From NCBI RefSeq assembly GCF_003937945.1, contig NZ_RSEC01000053.1:62001-126000 (forward strand): DNA of 64,000 nucleotides, written 5' to 3'. Shown here piece after piece: positions 48,729-59,689 of this stretch. The notes beneath the pieces were generated by a model, which worked only from the letters and a program-made list of their open reading frames with translations, had not been told where the DNA came from and made no database searches. Positions within the stretch are counted from its first letter, which is position 1. Every line of letters begins with the position of its first letter. Source of the stretch: Amycolatopsis eburnea (GTDB lineage Bacteria > Actinomycetota > Actinomycetes > Mycobacteriales > Pseudonocardiaceae). A program made the translations under genes and the position numbers.

Positions 48729-50980
48729 ACCACCGTGAAGCTCGACGACAACGTCGCCGCGGAGCTGTTGCCCACGTACACCTCGATCTTCCCCGGCTCG
48801 ACCCGGAACTGCGCCGCGTTGTCGTAGAACCCGACGTCCTCCGGCGTGAGCGTGAACGACACCGTCGTCGACGCACCCGCGGCCAGGGTCACCCGCTGGA
48901 AGCCGCGCAGCCGGCGCACCGGCTGGACGATGCTCGCGACCGGGTCGCGCAGGTACAGCTGCACGACCTCGTCGCCCGCGCGGGAACCGGTGTTGGCGAC
49001 CCGGACGCTCACCTCGATCCGCCCGCCGCGGGCCGGCATCCGCGTTTCCGAGAGCCGGAGGGTGTCGATGCGGAACGTCGTGTACGACAGGCCGTGGCCG
49101 AACTCGTAGAGCGGGCCGGACTCCAGGTCGAGGTACTTCGACGTGTACTTGTTGGCGGGGTCGGCCGGGCGCCCGGTGTTCTCGTGGTTGTAGTAGATCG
49201 GGATCTGCCCGACCGCGCGCGGGAAGCTCACCGGCAGCTTGCCGCCCGGGTTGACCACGCCGAACAGGACGTCGGCGATCGCGTGACCGCCCTGCACGCC
49301 CGGCGCCCACGCCTCGAGCACGGCGGGCGCGTTGTCGTGCAGGTACGGGATGGTCAGCGGCCGCCCGTTCACGAGCACCACCACGAACGGCTTGCCCGTC
49401 TCCTTGATCGCCGCCACCAGCTGCTGCTGCACGCCCGGCAGGTCGATGGTGCTGCGCGCGGCCGCTTCGCCGCTCATCGCGGCGGTTTCGCCGACCACCA
49501 CGACCGTCACGTCGGCCGCGCGCGCCGCCTGCTGTGCCGCGGCGAACCCGCTCGTGTCGGTGCCCTCGACGGTGCAGCCGGCGGTGTAGGTCACCGCGGC
49601 GCCCGGTGCCGCCGCCTTGATGCCGTCGACCACCGTCACCGGCGGGGTCGTCGAGGCGCCGGTGCCCAGGCCCGCCCAGGTGCCGTTGAGGTCGTAGGTC
49701 GCCGCGCCGAGCGGGCCGACGACGGCGACCGAGCCGACCGACTTCGCCAGCGGCAGCACCGCCCCGTCGTTCTTCAGCAGCACCATGCACCGCCCGGCGG
49801 CCTGCCGCGACGCGGCCAGCGCGGCCGGCGAAGGCGCCTTGACCTCGCCGGACTCGTCGACGTAGGGACGTTCGAACAGGCCGAGCCGGAACTTCACCAG
49901 CAGGATCCGGCGGACGGCGTCGTCGATCTGGTCGCGGGTGATCCGCCGCTGGTCCAGCAGCCGCTGCGCGAACTCGGCGTAGTTCGTGCTGACCATCTCC
50001 ATGTCGACACCGGCGGGCAGCGCGGCCGCCGCGGCGTCGGCGCCGTCGCCGGCCAGGCCGTGCAGGATCAGCTCCTGGATGCCGGTGTAGTCGCTGACGA
50101 CGAACCCGCTGAAGCCGTAGCGGCCCTTGAGGACGTCGTGCAGGACGTAGCCGTTGCCGTGCGCGGGCACACCGCTGATGGTGTTGAAGCTGGCCATCAC
50201 CGTCGCGACGCCCGCTTCGACGCTGGCCTTGAACGGCGGCAGGTAGAGGTTGTGCAGCCGCTGCAGCGAGACGTCGACGGTGTTGTAGTCGCGCCCGCCC
50301 TCGGCCCCGCCGTAGGCGACGAAGTGCTTGGCGCAGGCGGCGACCCGGTCCGCCTTGCCGTAGTCGTCACCCTGGTAGCCGCGGACCTTCGCGACGGCCA
50401 GTTTCGCCGCCAGGTAGGGATCTTCGCCGGACCCTTCGGCGATCCGCCCCCACCGCGGCTCGTGGGTGACGTCCATCATCGGCGCGTACGTCCAGTGGAT
50501 CCCGCTGCTTCGCGCTTCCTTCGCCGAGACCGTCGCGTCCGTGGCCGCCACCGCGGGGTCGAAGCTCGCGCCCTGGGCCAGCGGGATCGGGAAGTTGGTG
50601 GTGTAGCCGTGGATCACGTCGAGGCCGAAGATCAGCGGGATCTTCAGCCGCGTCCCCTCGACGGCGAGGCGCTGCAGGGCGTTGAGCTTCGCCGCGCCGA
50701 CGACGGAGAAGACGCCGCCGAGCCGCCCGTCCGCGAGCGCCGCGCGGGCGGTGTTCTCGTCGCCGACGAGCTGGAGCTGGCCGATCTTCTCGGCCAGGGT
50801 CATCTTGTCGAGCAGCGCTTCGACGCGTTCGTCGCGTGGCGGCCGCCCGCCACTTTCGGCGGCGGTGGCGGAGGGGGCGAGCAGCCCCATCGAGGCGACG
50901 CCGCCAGCGAGCCCGGCGAGCACGCTGCGCCGGTTCACCCCGTCCGCGGCCGAAGTTCCGTGAGTTACCTGCTGCGACAT
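48725..50980 (-). CDS. Secreted GH3 beta-glucosidase-type hydrolase
   Basis: The 751-residue protein has a Tat signal (NRRSVLAGLAGG, cleavage near SATAAE), a GH3 N-terminal barrel with GLDVIHGYTTNFP, KHFVAYGGAEGGRDYN and the nucleophile Asp in FVVSDYTGIQ near residue 300, the GH3 C-terminal alpha/beta domain, and a fibronectin-like domain (DEVVQLYLRDPVASI). The order matches BglX-type beta-glucosidases. Exported, it would release glucose from the oligosaccharides made by the neighbouring GH5 enzyme (inference). ATG 50980 lies behind AAAGGG. Confidence 0.92.
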   Translation of the reverse strand: MSQQVTHGTSAADGVNRRSVLAGLAGGVASMGLLAPSATAAESGGRPPRDERVEALLDKMTLAEKIGQLQLVGDENTARAALADGRLGGVFSVVGAAKLNALQRLAVEGTRLKIPLIFGLDVIHGYTTNFPIPLAQGASFDPAVAATDATVSAKEARSSGIHWTYAPMMDVTHEPRWGRIAEGSGEDPYLAAKLAVAKVRGYQGDDYGKADRVAACAKHFVAYGGAEGGRDYNTVDVSLQRLHNLYLPPFKASVEAGVATVMASFNTISGVPAHGNGYVLHDVLKGRYGFSGFVVSDYTGIQELILHGLAGDGADAAAAALPAGVDMEMVSTNYAEFAQRLLDQRRITRDQIDDAVRRILLVKFRLGLFERPYVDESGEVKAPSPAALAASRQAAGRCMVLLKNDGAVLPLAKSVGSVAVVGPLGAATYDLNGTWAGLGTGASTTPPVTVVDGIKAAAPGAAVTYTAGCTVEGTDTSGFAAAQQAARAADVTVVVVGETAAMSGEAAARSTIDLPGVQQQLVAAIKETGKPFVVVLVNGRPLTIPYLHDNAPAVLEAWAPGVQGGHAIADVLFGVVNPGGKLPVSFPRAVGQIPIYYNHENTGRPADPANKYTSKYLDLESGPLYEFGHGLSYTTFRIDTLRLSETRMPARGGRIEVSVRVANTGSRAGDEVVQLYLRDPVASIVQPVRRLRGFQRVTLAAGASTTVSFTLTPEDVGFYDNAAQFRVEPGKIEVYVGNSSAATLSSSFTVV

Positions 50981-51058
50981 GGCGGGGACCCTTTCGCGAG
51001 GCGAGCGCGAACAGCGTATGCCGCCGCGCCGCCCGCCGCAGTGCTCGCCGGAAGCGGG

Positions 51059-52036
51059 TCAGCGCCCCGGGTTCCCGGCGGTCAGCCGGGCCGTGAACCC
51101 GGTGTCGTCGCGGTGCAGCGTGACCTCGCCGCAGATCTGGTGCGTGATCCACAGCCCGCGCCCGCCGACTTCGCGGTCGGCAGGCAGCAGACCGGCGAAC
51201 GGGTCGCCGGGGCCATCGCCGGTGTCGTGCACGGTCACCACCATGCAGCCGGGGCCGGCCCAGATCCGCAGGGTGACCGGTGGGCGGCCGTGGCGCAGCG
51301 CGTTGTCGGCGATCTCGCTGACCGCGAGGACGAGGTCGTCGATCTCGGCGGCGGGCAGCCCGGTCCGGTTCGCGGCCAGCACCGCCTGCCGGGCCTCGCG
51401 TGGCTGCGGATCGGTGAGCACGACCAGCGGCTCGGCGCGCTGGATCGGGTGCGGCGCCGTCGGCCGCGGGACGGCCAGGAAGGCCAGCGGGTCGACGTAA
51501 CCGTCGTTGGGCCGGTACTCGCCGCCGGGCACGGCGACGAACGGGTGGGTGCGGGCGACGTCGTCGAGCACGTGGCGCGGCGTCGTCCGGGTGTCGTACG
51601 CGCACACGCTGCGCAGCGGGAACTGGCCGTAGGCGTGGTTGACCGCGGCCTCGTAGCGCGCCCACCAGTCCCACGACGTGTCGATCGCGGCACGCGGGAT
51701 CTCGCCGAAGACGCGGATGCCCGTCGCCCCGGCGTCGACGAACCCGGCCAGCAGCTCGCGGTAGGACCGGATCGCGACGGCGGGCCGCGCGTAGAGGTCG
51801 TCGGTCGGCAGGAAGTGCGTGCCCGAGCCCGGCGGGAGCGCCTCGCGCAGCAGCTCGGCTCGCTCCGGCGCCAGCGAGACGGCGGTCGGTTCGCCCGCGG
51901 CGATCCCGGCGGTCAGGAACGGGACACCGACGGCGAGCAGTTCCTCGTCGGAGGCGTACTGGACAGCCGCGTGGTCGTAGCCCTTGGCGGCGGTTCCGGC
52001 CGCCGGAGAGGACAAGGGGGTCGGCAGCTGCACCAT
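51059..52036 (-). CDS. MEDS-domain anti-sigma-type HATPase regulator
   Basis: The 325-residue protein has an N-terminal MEDS domain (AVQYASDEELLAVGVPFLTAGIAAGEP, SWDWWARYEAAVNHAYGQFPLRSVCAYD) and a C-terminal RsbW-like HATPase with N-box LAVSEIADNALRHG near residue 235 and G-box VHDTGDGPGDPF. MEDS proteins sense small organic ligands and pass the signal to sigma-factor control by protein kinase activity. ATG 52036 is chosen; upstream codons are not family-like. It is a single gene next to glgX on the other strand. Confidence 0.85.
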   Translation of the reverse strand: MVQLPTPLSSPAAGTAAKGYDHAAVQYASDEELLAVGVPFLTAGIAAGEPTAVSLAPERAELLREALPPGSGTHFLPTDDLYARPAVAIRSYRELLAGFVDAGATGIRVFGEIPRAAIDTSWDWWARYEAAVNHAYGQFPLRSVCAYDTRTTPRHVLDDVARTHPFVAVPGGEYRPNDGYVDPLAFLAVPRPTAPHPIQRAEPLVVLTDPQPREARQAVLAANRTGLPAAEIDDLVLAVSEIADNALRHGRPPVTLRIWAGPGCMVVTVHDTGDGPGDPFAGLLPADREVGGRGLWITHQICGEVTLHRDDTGFTARLTAGNPGR

Positions 52037-52143
52037 GCGAGCGTACGCCGGGGCGCCGTCCGCGCGAGAGAGGCAGGTCACCGGTTCGAGGCGGGCGGAC
52101 GGGGTATCCCGTCCCGAATTCACTCGCGCACTGTGGAGGCCCT

Positions 52144-54291
<2,148 letters not shown>

Positions 54292-54356
54292 CCGCGCTCA
54301 CGCGCGGGTATGCGCGCGGAGACCGCTGTTCCGCCGGCCTCAGGTGGCGAGTTCGC

Positions 54357-56066
54357 ATGACCGAAACCGTGAGCCGCACGACCCCGATCGCCCACCGCCC
54401 GGTGCGGCGGGGTCTTCGCGGTGCCGCGCTGCTGAAAACGATCCGCACGACCGACCACAAGACGATCGGCGTGCTGTACCTGTCGACGTCGTTCGGGTTC
54501 TTCCTGATCGGCGGGCTGACGGCGCTGCTGATGCGCGGCGAGCTGGCGCGCCCCGGCCTGCAGTTCCTCTCGCCCGAGCAGTACAACCAGCTGTTCACCA
54601 TGCACGGCACGATCATGCTGCTGCTCTACGCGACACCCAACTTGTTCGGGTTCGCGAACTTCGTCCTGCCGCTGCAGATCGGCTCGCCGGACGTGGCGTT
54701 CCCGCGGCTCAACGCGTTCTCCTACTGGCTGTACCTCTTCGGCGGCCTGATCGTCCTTTCGGGCTACGTCACCCCCGGCGGCCCGCCCGATTTCGGCTGG
54801 ACCGCCTACACCCCGCTGTCGAACGCGATCCACTCCCCCGGTGTGGGTGGCGACCTGTGGATCACCGGGCTGATCGTCGCCGGGCTCGGCACGATCCTCG
54901 GCGCGGTCAACATGATCACGACCGTGGTCTGCCTGCGCTGCCCGGGGATGCTCATGTGGCGCATGCCGATCTTCACCTGGAACATCCTGTTCACCGCGAT
55001 CCTCATCCTGCTGGCGTTCCCGATCCTGACCGCGGCGCTGTTCGCGCTGCTGGCCGACCGGCACCTCGGCGCGCACGTGTTCGACCCGGAGAACGGCGGC
55101 GCGATCCTGTGGCAGCACCTGTTCTGGTTCTTCGGCCACCCCGAGGTCTACGTGGTCGCGCTGCCGTACTTCGGGATCGTCACCGAGATCATCCCGGTGT
55201 TCAGCCGGAAACCGCTGTTCGGCTACAAGCTCATGGTGTTCGCGACGATCGGCATCACGGCGCTGTCGGCCGCGGTCTGGGCGCACCACATGTTCGCCAC
55301 CGGCGCCGTGCTGCTGCCGTTCTTCTCGATCATGACGTTCTTCATCGCGGTGCCGACCGGGATCAAGTTCTTCAACTGGATCGGCACGATGTGGAAGGGG
55401 CAGCTGACCTTCGAGTCGCCGATGCTGTGGTCGGTCGGCTTCCTCGTCACGTTCCTGCTCGGCGGGCTGACCGGGGTCATCCTCGCCGCCCCGCCGCTGG
55501 ACTTCCACATCCACGACACCTACTTCGTCGTCGCGCACTTCCACTACGTGCTGTTCGGCACGATCGTCTTCGCGACCTTCGCCGGCATCTACTTCTGGTT
55601 CCCGAAGATCACCGGCCGGATGCTGGACGAGCCGCTGGCGAAGTGGCACTTCTGGACGACGTTCATCGGCTTCCACACGACGTTCCTCATCCAGCACTGG
55701 CTGGGCGACGCGGGCATGCCGCGCCGCTACGCCGATTACCTGTCCTCGGACGGGTTCACCTGGATGCACACGGTGTCCACGATCGGGGCGTTCGTGCTCG
55801 GGCTGTCGGTGCTGCCGTTCCTCTGGAACGTCGTCAAGAGCTACCGCTACGGCGAACCGGCCGGCGTCGACGACCCGTGGGGTTACGGCAACTCGCTCGA
55901 ATGGGCGACCACCAGCCCGCCGCCCCGGCACAACTTCGTCGACCTGCCCCGGATCCGCTCCGAGCGCCCGGCGTTCGAGCTGCACCACCCGCACATGGCC
56001 GAGCGGATGCGCGCGGAAGGCAACGTCGGCAAGGACCATGGGACGAAGAAGTCATCTCATCGATGA
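54357..56066 (+). CDS. ctaD: Cytochrome c oxidase subunit I
   Basis: The 569-residue protein is the aa3-type oxidase core: twelve hydrophobic segments, haem ligand His in FTMHGTIMLLLY near residue 82, the CuB/haem a3 ligands in FFGHPEVYVVALPYFG near 260 (His-Tyr crosslink), HHMFATG near 310 and AHFHYVLFGT near 395. It couples oxygen reduction to proton pumping in the membrane. ATG 54357 follows AGGTGG. No ctaC or ctaE is adjacent. Its last 18 bases overlap the first RheA-type operator of the following hsp20 gene, which is unusual. Confidence 0.96.
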   Translation: MTETVSRTTPIAHRPVRRGLRGAALLKTIRTTDHKTIGVLYLSTSFGFFLIGGLTALLMRGELARPGLQFLSPEQYNQLFTMHGTIMLLLYATPNLFGFANFVLPLQIGSPDVAFPRLNAFSYWLYLFGGLIVLSGYVTPGGPPDFGWTAYTPLSNAIHSPGVGGDLWITGLIVAGLGTILGAVNMITTVVCLRCPGMLMWRMPIFTWNILFTAILILLAFPILTAALFALLADRHLGAHVFDPENGGAILWQHLFWFFGHPEVYVVALPYFGIVTEIIPVFSRKPLFGYKLMVFATIGITALSAAVWAHHMFATGAVLLPFFSIMTFFIAVPTGIKFFNWIGTMWKGQLTFESPMLWSVGFLVTFLLGGLTGVILAAPPLDFHIHDTYFVVAHFHYVLFGTIVFATFAGIYFWFPKITGRMLDEPLAKWHFWTTFIGFHTTFLIQHWLGDAGMPRRYADYLSSDGFTWMHTVSTIGAFVLGLSVLPFLWNVVKSYRYGEPAGVDDPWGYGNSLEWATTSPPPRHNFVDLPRIRSERPAFELHHPHMAERMRAEGNVGKDHGTKKSSHR

Positions 56067-56094
56067 CTTGCCACTTGTCATCACATCGATGACA
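56049..56094. promoter_or_regulatory. Two tandem RheA-type operators (GTCATC-N5-GATGAC)
   Basis: Inverted repeats AAGTCATC-N5-GATGACTT (56049-56069) and TGTCATC-N5-GATGACA (56076-56094) lie 26 bp apart, centre to centre. The second is identical in form to the TGTCATC-5N-GATGACA site bound by RheA, the heat-responsive repressor of hsp18 in Streptomyces albus (established knowledge). They precede the hsp20 start by 51 bp, and the first lies partly inside ctaD. The rheA gene is not in the window. Confidence 0.75.
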
Positions 56095-56144
56095 TGTTAG
56101 AAAGGTAGTGCGTATTGACACCCCGATCGTGAAGGAGGAGCCCG

Positions 56145-56570
56145 ATGTTGATGCGCACCGACCCGTTCCGCGAACTGGACCGCTTCGCCCAGCAGGCCTT
56201 CGGCACCTGGACCAAGCCGGCCGCGATGCCGATGGACGCCTACCGCGCCGGCAACGAGTTCGTCGTCTGCTTCGACCTGCCCGGCGTCTCGCCCGAGGCC
56301 ATCGAGCTGGACATCGAGCGGAACGTGCTGACCGTCAAGGCCGAACGGCGCCCGCTGCCCGGCGGTGACGACGTGCAGATGCAGGTCTCCGAACGCCCCC
56401 TCGGCGTCTTCTCCCGTCAGCTGTTCCTCGGCGACAGCCTGGACACCGACCACATCGCCGCCGACTACGAGGCCGGCGTGCTGACCCTGCGCATCCCGGT
56501 GGCCGAAAAGGCCAAGCCGCGGCGCATCGAAATCAGCGGCGCGACCGACCGCAAGGAAATCCAGGCCTGA
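56145..56570 (+). CDS. hsp18: Small heat shock protein Hsp20/Hsp18 (alpha-crystallin family)
   Basis: The 141-residue protein is a typical alpha-crystallin-domain chaperone: N-terminal FRELDRFAQQAFGTW, then YRAGNEFVVCFDLPGVSPEAIELDIERNVLTVKAERR and the closing LTLRIPVAEKAKPRRIEI with the IPV tail motif. It binds unfolded proteins without ATP. ATG 56145 follows GAAGGAGGAG. Two RheA-type operators upstream predict heat-inducible expression. A strong hairpin follows the gene. Confidence 0.95.
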   Translation: MLMRTDPFRELDRFAQQAFGTWTKPAAMPMDAYRAGNEFVVCFDLPGVSPEAIELDIERNVLTVKAERRPLPGGDDVQMQVSERPLGVFSRQLFLGDSLDTDHIAADYEAGVLTLRIPVAEKAKPRRIEISGATDRKEIQA

Positions 56571-56575
56571 CGCAC

Positions 56576-56608
56576 GTCCCCGGCGGGCCGCGGTGGCCCG
56601 CCGGGGAC
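56576..56608. terminator. Bidirectional terminator hairpin, 14-bp stem
   Basis: Arms 56576-56589 and 56595-56608 pair perfectly around a 5-nt loop, between the convergent hsp20 and phosphatase genes. Confidence 0.75.
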
Positions 56609-56613
56609 CTCGC

Positions 56614-57810
56614 TCAGTCCGCCCGCCGCACCGAAATCCCGCCTCCGCTGCCCGCCGCCGGGCCGAACCAGTCGAGGCACACGACCATCGCGTCGTCCTC
56701 CGCCTGGCCGCCGTGCCGCCGCGTCGTCAGCTCCCGCAGGACCGCGCCCGGGACGTGCGCCGCGGGCAGGTCGGCCGTCTTGACGACCGCCTCGGCGAGC
56801 TCACGGTCGCCGTAGCGCTCGCCGTGCGTGCCGACCGCGTCGTAGACGCCGTCGCTGACGAACACGAACCGGTCGCCTTCGCCCGCCTGCAGGCTCTCGA
56901 TCTCGTAGATCGTGCCGTCGAACGTACCGAGTGGCAGCTGCTCGTCGAAGACGACCCGCTCGGCCTTCCCGTCCCGCAGCCGCCACAGCCGCGGCGAGCC
57001 CGCGTCGACCACGGCCACCGCACCGGTGGCGAGGTCGAATTCCAGTAGCAGCGCCGCCACGTGCTCGGCGCCGCGGTGGTGGGCGTAGAGCGCCTGGTCG
57101 GCGAGCTCGGCCTGCGCGTCGAGCGGGATCCCGGCGCGGCGGGCGTTGCGCAGCGCGTTGATCGCGAGGTTCGTCAGCAGCGCCGCCTCGCTGCCCTCCC
57201 CCATGCCGTTGATCAGCGTGACGGCGAGCTTGCTCGCGGACGCCGACCAGTCGAAGCAGTCGCCGTAGATGGCGTAGGCGGGTTCGAGCTGGCCGCCGAG
57301 CGCGAACTCCGCCCGGGTGCAGGCGCGCCCGGGCAGCAGCTGCCACTGCATCTCCGCGGCGAGCGTCAGCCGCGAAGACCGCCGGGCCTGGATGTAGAGG
57401 TCGGTGTCGCGGTCGGCGACGAACAGCTCGTGGGCCACGGCCTCGGCGAACCGCTCGAGCTCGGCCCAGACCGGCGGCTCGGGTTCGGCGGGCAGCGTGA
57501 CGGCCAGGACGCCGAGCCGGTCCCCGCGCACGCTGACCGGCAGGTAGCCGGTGACGCCGTCGCCGGCCGGCTCGAACGCCGCCGCCTGCGCGACGAACGC
57601 CGCGCCCGGGGTGGTTCCCTCGACCGGGATCGGCTCCGACGTGTAGGGCTGCTCGCCCACCTGGCACAGCTCGGTCAGGGCGTAGTCGGCCATCAGCAGT
57701 TCCACCGACTCGGCGCCGAAGTGCTCGCGCAGCGCCGAGCGCAGGGCACGGGGCAGGTCGTGCGGCGGTACGTCACGGAGGAGACGCTCCACCGCCAGGG
57801 ATCTGTCCAA
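56614..57810 (-). CDS. SpoIIE-type PP2C phosphatase with GAF-like N-terminus
   Basis: The 398-residue protein has an N-terminal GAF-like sensor region (to about residue 150) and a C-terminal SpoIIE/PP2C domain: YGDCFDWSAS (GGDWxD box), TLINGMGEGSEA (equivalent of ADVMGHG), VFVSDGVYDA and EDDAMVV. In the second box the usual metal-binding Asp is Asn and His is Glu, so activity may be weak or altered. TTG 57810 is chosen because AGGAGG lies six bases before it; GTG 57828 has no ribosome site. It probably dephosphorylates a STAS protein; the stressosome operon lies just downstream on the other strand. Confidence 0.82.
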   Translation of the reverse strand: MDRSLAVERLLRDVPPHDLPRALRSALREHFGAESVELLMADYALTELCQVGEQPYTSEPIPVEGTTPGAAFVAQAAAFEPAGDGVTGYLPVSVRGDRLGVLAVTLPAEPEPPVWAELERFAEAVAHELFVADRDTDLYIQARRSSRLTLAAEMQWQLLPGRACTRAEFALGGQLEPAYAIYGDCFDWSASASKLAVTLINGMGEGSEAALLTNLAINALRNARRAGIPLDAQAELADQALYAHHRGAEHVAALLLEFDLATGAVAVVDAGSPRLWRLRDGKAERVVFDEQLPLGTFDGTIYEIESLQAGEGDRFVFVSDGVYDAVGTHGERYGDRELAEAVVKTADLPAAHVPGAVLRELTTRRHGGQAEDDAMVVCLDWFGPAAGSGGGISVRRAD

Positions 57811-57939
57811 CGCCTGCCTCCTGCTCACGGTCCCGCGCGCGGCGGCGCGGGGAAGTCTGTCGAGTCTGCGCCGCCCCGGCGTGCCGGTCTACGGCGATTC
57901 GCGTGAGCTGTGCTGCCGGTTCAGCATAGGGATGCGAGA

Positions 57940-58401
57940 GTGGACGCCGTGGATCGATCCCGCGAGCAGGCCGCCCCGGACGGGGTGGCCGCTCTCGCGC
58001 GCCTCTTCGAATCGGTCCTGGAAGGCGTGCGGGACGTGTCGCCGCGGCCGCTGTCGGTGTCCCAGCTGCGCGCGGTCGTCGCGCTCGACCGCCGCGACGG
58101 GATCAACCTGCGGGAGCTGGCCGAACAGCTCGATTCGACCCCGCCGCTGGTGAGCAGGCTGTGCGACCGGCTGGAGGCGGTGGGCTTCCTCGAACGCCTG
58201 CCCAGCGCGCGCAGCAGGCGCGAGCTGACGCTGCGGCTGTCCGACCGCGGCCGCGCCTACCTGCAGGACCTGCGGTCCCGGCGCCGGGACCGCGTCGAGG
58301 CGCTGCTGGCGAAGATGACGCCGGACGGCCGGGCCGCGCTCGCGACCGGCCTGGCGGAGTACCGGGACCTCGCCGACGAGACCCCGGATTTGCATCCCTG
58401 A
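57940..58401 (+). CDS. MarR-family regulator of the stressosome-type operon
   Basis: The 153-residue protein is a winged-helix MarR regulator: NLRELAEQLDSTPPLVSRLCDRLEAVGFLERLPSARSRRELTLRLSDRGRAYL covers the HTH and wing. Start GTG 57940 is the best guess, with GTG 57910 and 57949 as alternatives. It is followed by a perfect MarR-type inverted repeat and the RsbRSTXU-like operon on the same strand, so it probably autoregulates and controls that operon. Confidence 0.83.
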   Translation: MDAVDRSREQAAPDGVAALARLFESVLEGVRDVSPRPLSVSQLRAVVALDRRDGINLRELAEQLDSTPPLVSRLCDRLEAVGFLERLPSARSRRELTLRLSDRGRAYLQDLRSRRRDRVEALLAKMTPDGRAALATGLAEYRDLADETPDLHP

Positions 58402-58405
58402 CACA

Positions 58406-58427
58406 ACTGTTGTTATATGACAACAGT
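58406..58427. promoter_or_regulatory. MarR-type operator ACTGTTGT-N6-ACAACAGT
   Basis: Perfect 8-bp arms (58406-58413 and 58420-58427) around an AT-only-plus-G hexamer TATATG, five bases after the marR stop and 50 bp before the first stressosome gene. Its symmetry and place suit binding by the MarR protein encoded just before. Confidence 0.72.
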
Positions 58428-58475
58428 CAACCGGCGTACAACAGAGCGCGCCCCCGATCATCGGAGGAGGGCTCG

Positions 58476-59309
58476 GTGCTGGGCTCGGACGACGGCCAGG
58501 TCCGCGCGGTGCTGGCGCGGGTGCTGGCGGAGGACCGGGCGGCGCTCGCCCGCGAGTGGGCCGGCCAGGCACCCGGCGGGGAAGCCGGGGACCTGCTGGA
58601 AGCGCTGGGCGCCGCGATCGGCGGCACGCTCCCGGTGTCCCGGATCGTCGACCAGGACCCCGCGGTCCGCGACGCGCTGACGTCGCTTTCGGAGCGCCGG
58701 GCCCGCGCGGGTGCCGAGCCGCGGGCCACCGCCATGGCGATCCTCGCGCTCAAGCGCACGATGCTGGGCGCGATCGAGCGGCACACCGAGGACTCCGCGC
58801 TGCGCTACCGGGCCGCGCTGCTGGTCGACGAGCTGCTCGACAGCGCGGGCGTGCTGACCTTCGAGGTCTACGCGGCGGGCCGGGAACGGATCATCCGCGA
58901 GCAGCACAGCCAGGTGCTGGAGCTGTCCACGCCGGTCGTGCGGCTGTGGCGCCACGTCCTCGCGGTGCCCCTGATCGGCACCCTCGACAGCGCCCGCACG
59001 CAGGTCGTGATGAACAACCTCCTCGAGTCGATCCAGGCGAACGAGGCGCGGGTGGCGATCATCGACATCACCGGCGTCCCGACCGTCGACACCGCCGTGG
59101 CCCAGCACCTGCTGCAGACCGTCGGCGCCGTCCGGCTGATGGGCGCGGAGTGCGTGATCAGCGGCATCCGCCCGTCGATCGCGCAGACCATCACCCAGCT
59201 GGGCATCGACCTCTCCCACATCGTCACCCGCGGCTCCCTCGCCGACGCGCTCGCCACCGCGCTGCAGCTGCTCGGCGACAGCACCCGTCCGGGCGCGGTG
59301 ACGGGGTGA
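58476..59309 (+). CDS. RsbR-like stressosome co-antagonist (globin-like N-domain plus STAS)
   Basis: The 277-residue protein has an N-terminal all-helical sensor domain of the RsbR type and a C-terminal STAS domain (VPLIGTLDSARTQVVMNNLLES, then VAIIDITGVPTVDTAVAQHLLQ with phosphorylatable Thr, then ISGIRPSIAQTITQLGIDL). In Bacillus such proteins form the stressosome scaffold with RsbS. GTG 58476 follows GGAGGAGGG. It overlaps the next gene in a GTGA, so the stressosome genes are translationally coupled. Confidence 0.9.
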   Translation: MLGSDDGQVRAVLARVLAEDRAALAREWAGQAPGGEAGDLLEALGAAIGGTLPVSRIVDQDPAVRDALTSLSERRARAGAEPRATAMAILALKRTMLGAIERHTEDSALRYRAALLVDELLDSAGVLTFEVYAAGRERIIREQHSQVLELSTPVVRLWRHVLAVPLIGTLDSARTQVVMNNLLESIQANEARVAIIDITGVPTVDTAVAQHLLQTVGAVRLMGAECVISGIRPSIAQTITQLGIDLSHIVTRGSLADALATALQLLGDSTRPGAVTG

Positions 59310-59689
59310 CCGCCGGCCTGCCCATCCTGCGCCTCGGCGACATCCTGCTCAGCGGGCTGATGAGCGACCTCGACGACAAGACCGCGCTCGCGTTCACCGA
59401 CGAGCTGACCACGCGCATCGCGAACGAGGACATCCGCGGAGTCGTCATCGACATCTCCCGCCTGGAGATCATCGACTCCTTCGTCGCCCGCGTGCTCATG
59501 CAACTCGCCGGCACCGGACGGCTACTCGGCGCGCGGATGATCGTGGCCGGCATGCGCCCCGCCGTCGCGCTGACGCTGACCGAGCTCGGGCTGCAGCTCA
59601 CCGGCGTCACGACCGCGCTCAACGCCGAGCAGGCGATGGAGCTGCTGGGCTGGCGCCGCCCCGCCGAAGAAGCGTCCCGTGCTTCCTGA
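59306..59689 (+). CDS. RsbS-like STAS protein
   Basis: The 127-residue protein is a bare STAS domain typical of RsbS: PILRLGDILLSGLMSDLDDKTALAFTDEL, then GVVIDISRLEIIDSFVARVLMQLA with the Ser that RsbT phosphorylates, and VAGMRPAVALTLTELGLQL. With RsbR it should form the stressosome core that traps RsbT. GTG 59306 overlaps the RsbR stop; the 3' end overlaps the kinase start by 11 bp. Confidence 0.92.
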   Translation: MTAGLPILRLGDILLSGLMSDLDDKTALAFTDELTTRIANEDIRGVVIDISRLEIIDSFVARVLMQLAGTGRLLGARMIVAGMRPAVALTLTELGLQLTGVTTALNAEQAMELLGWRRPAEEASRAS

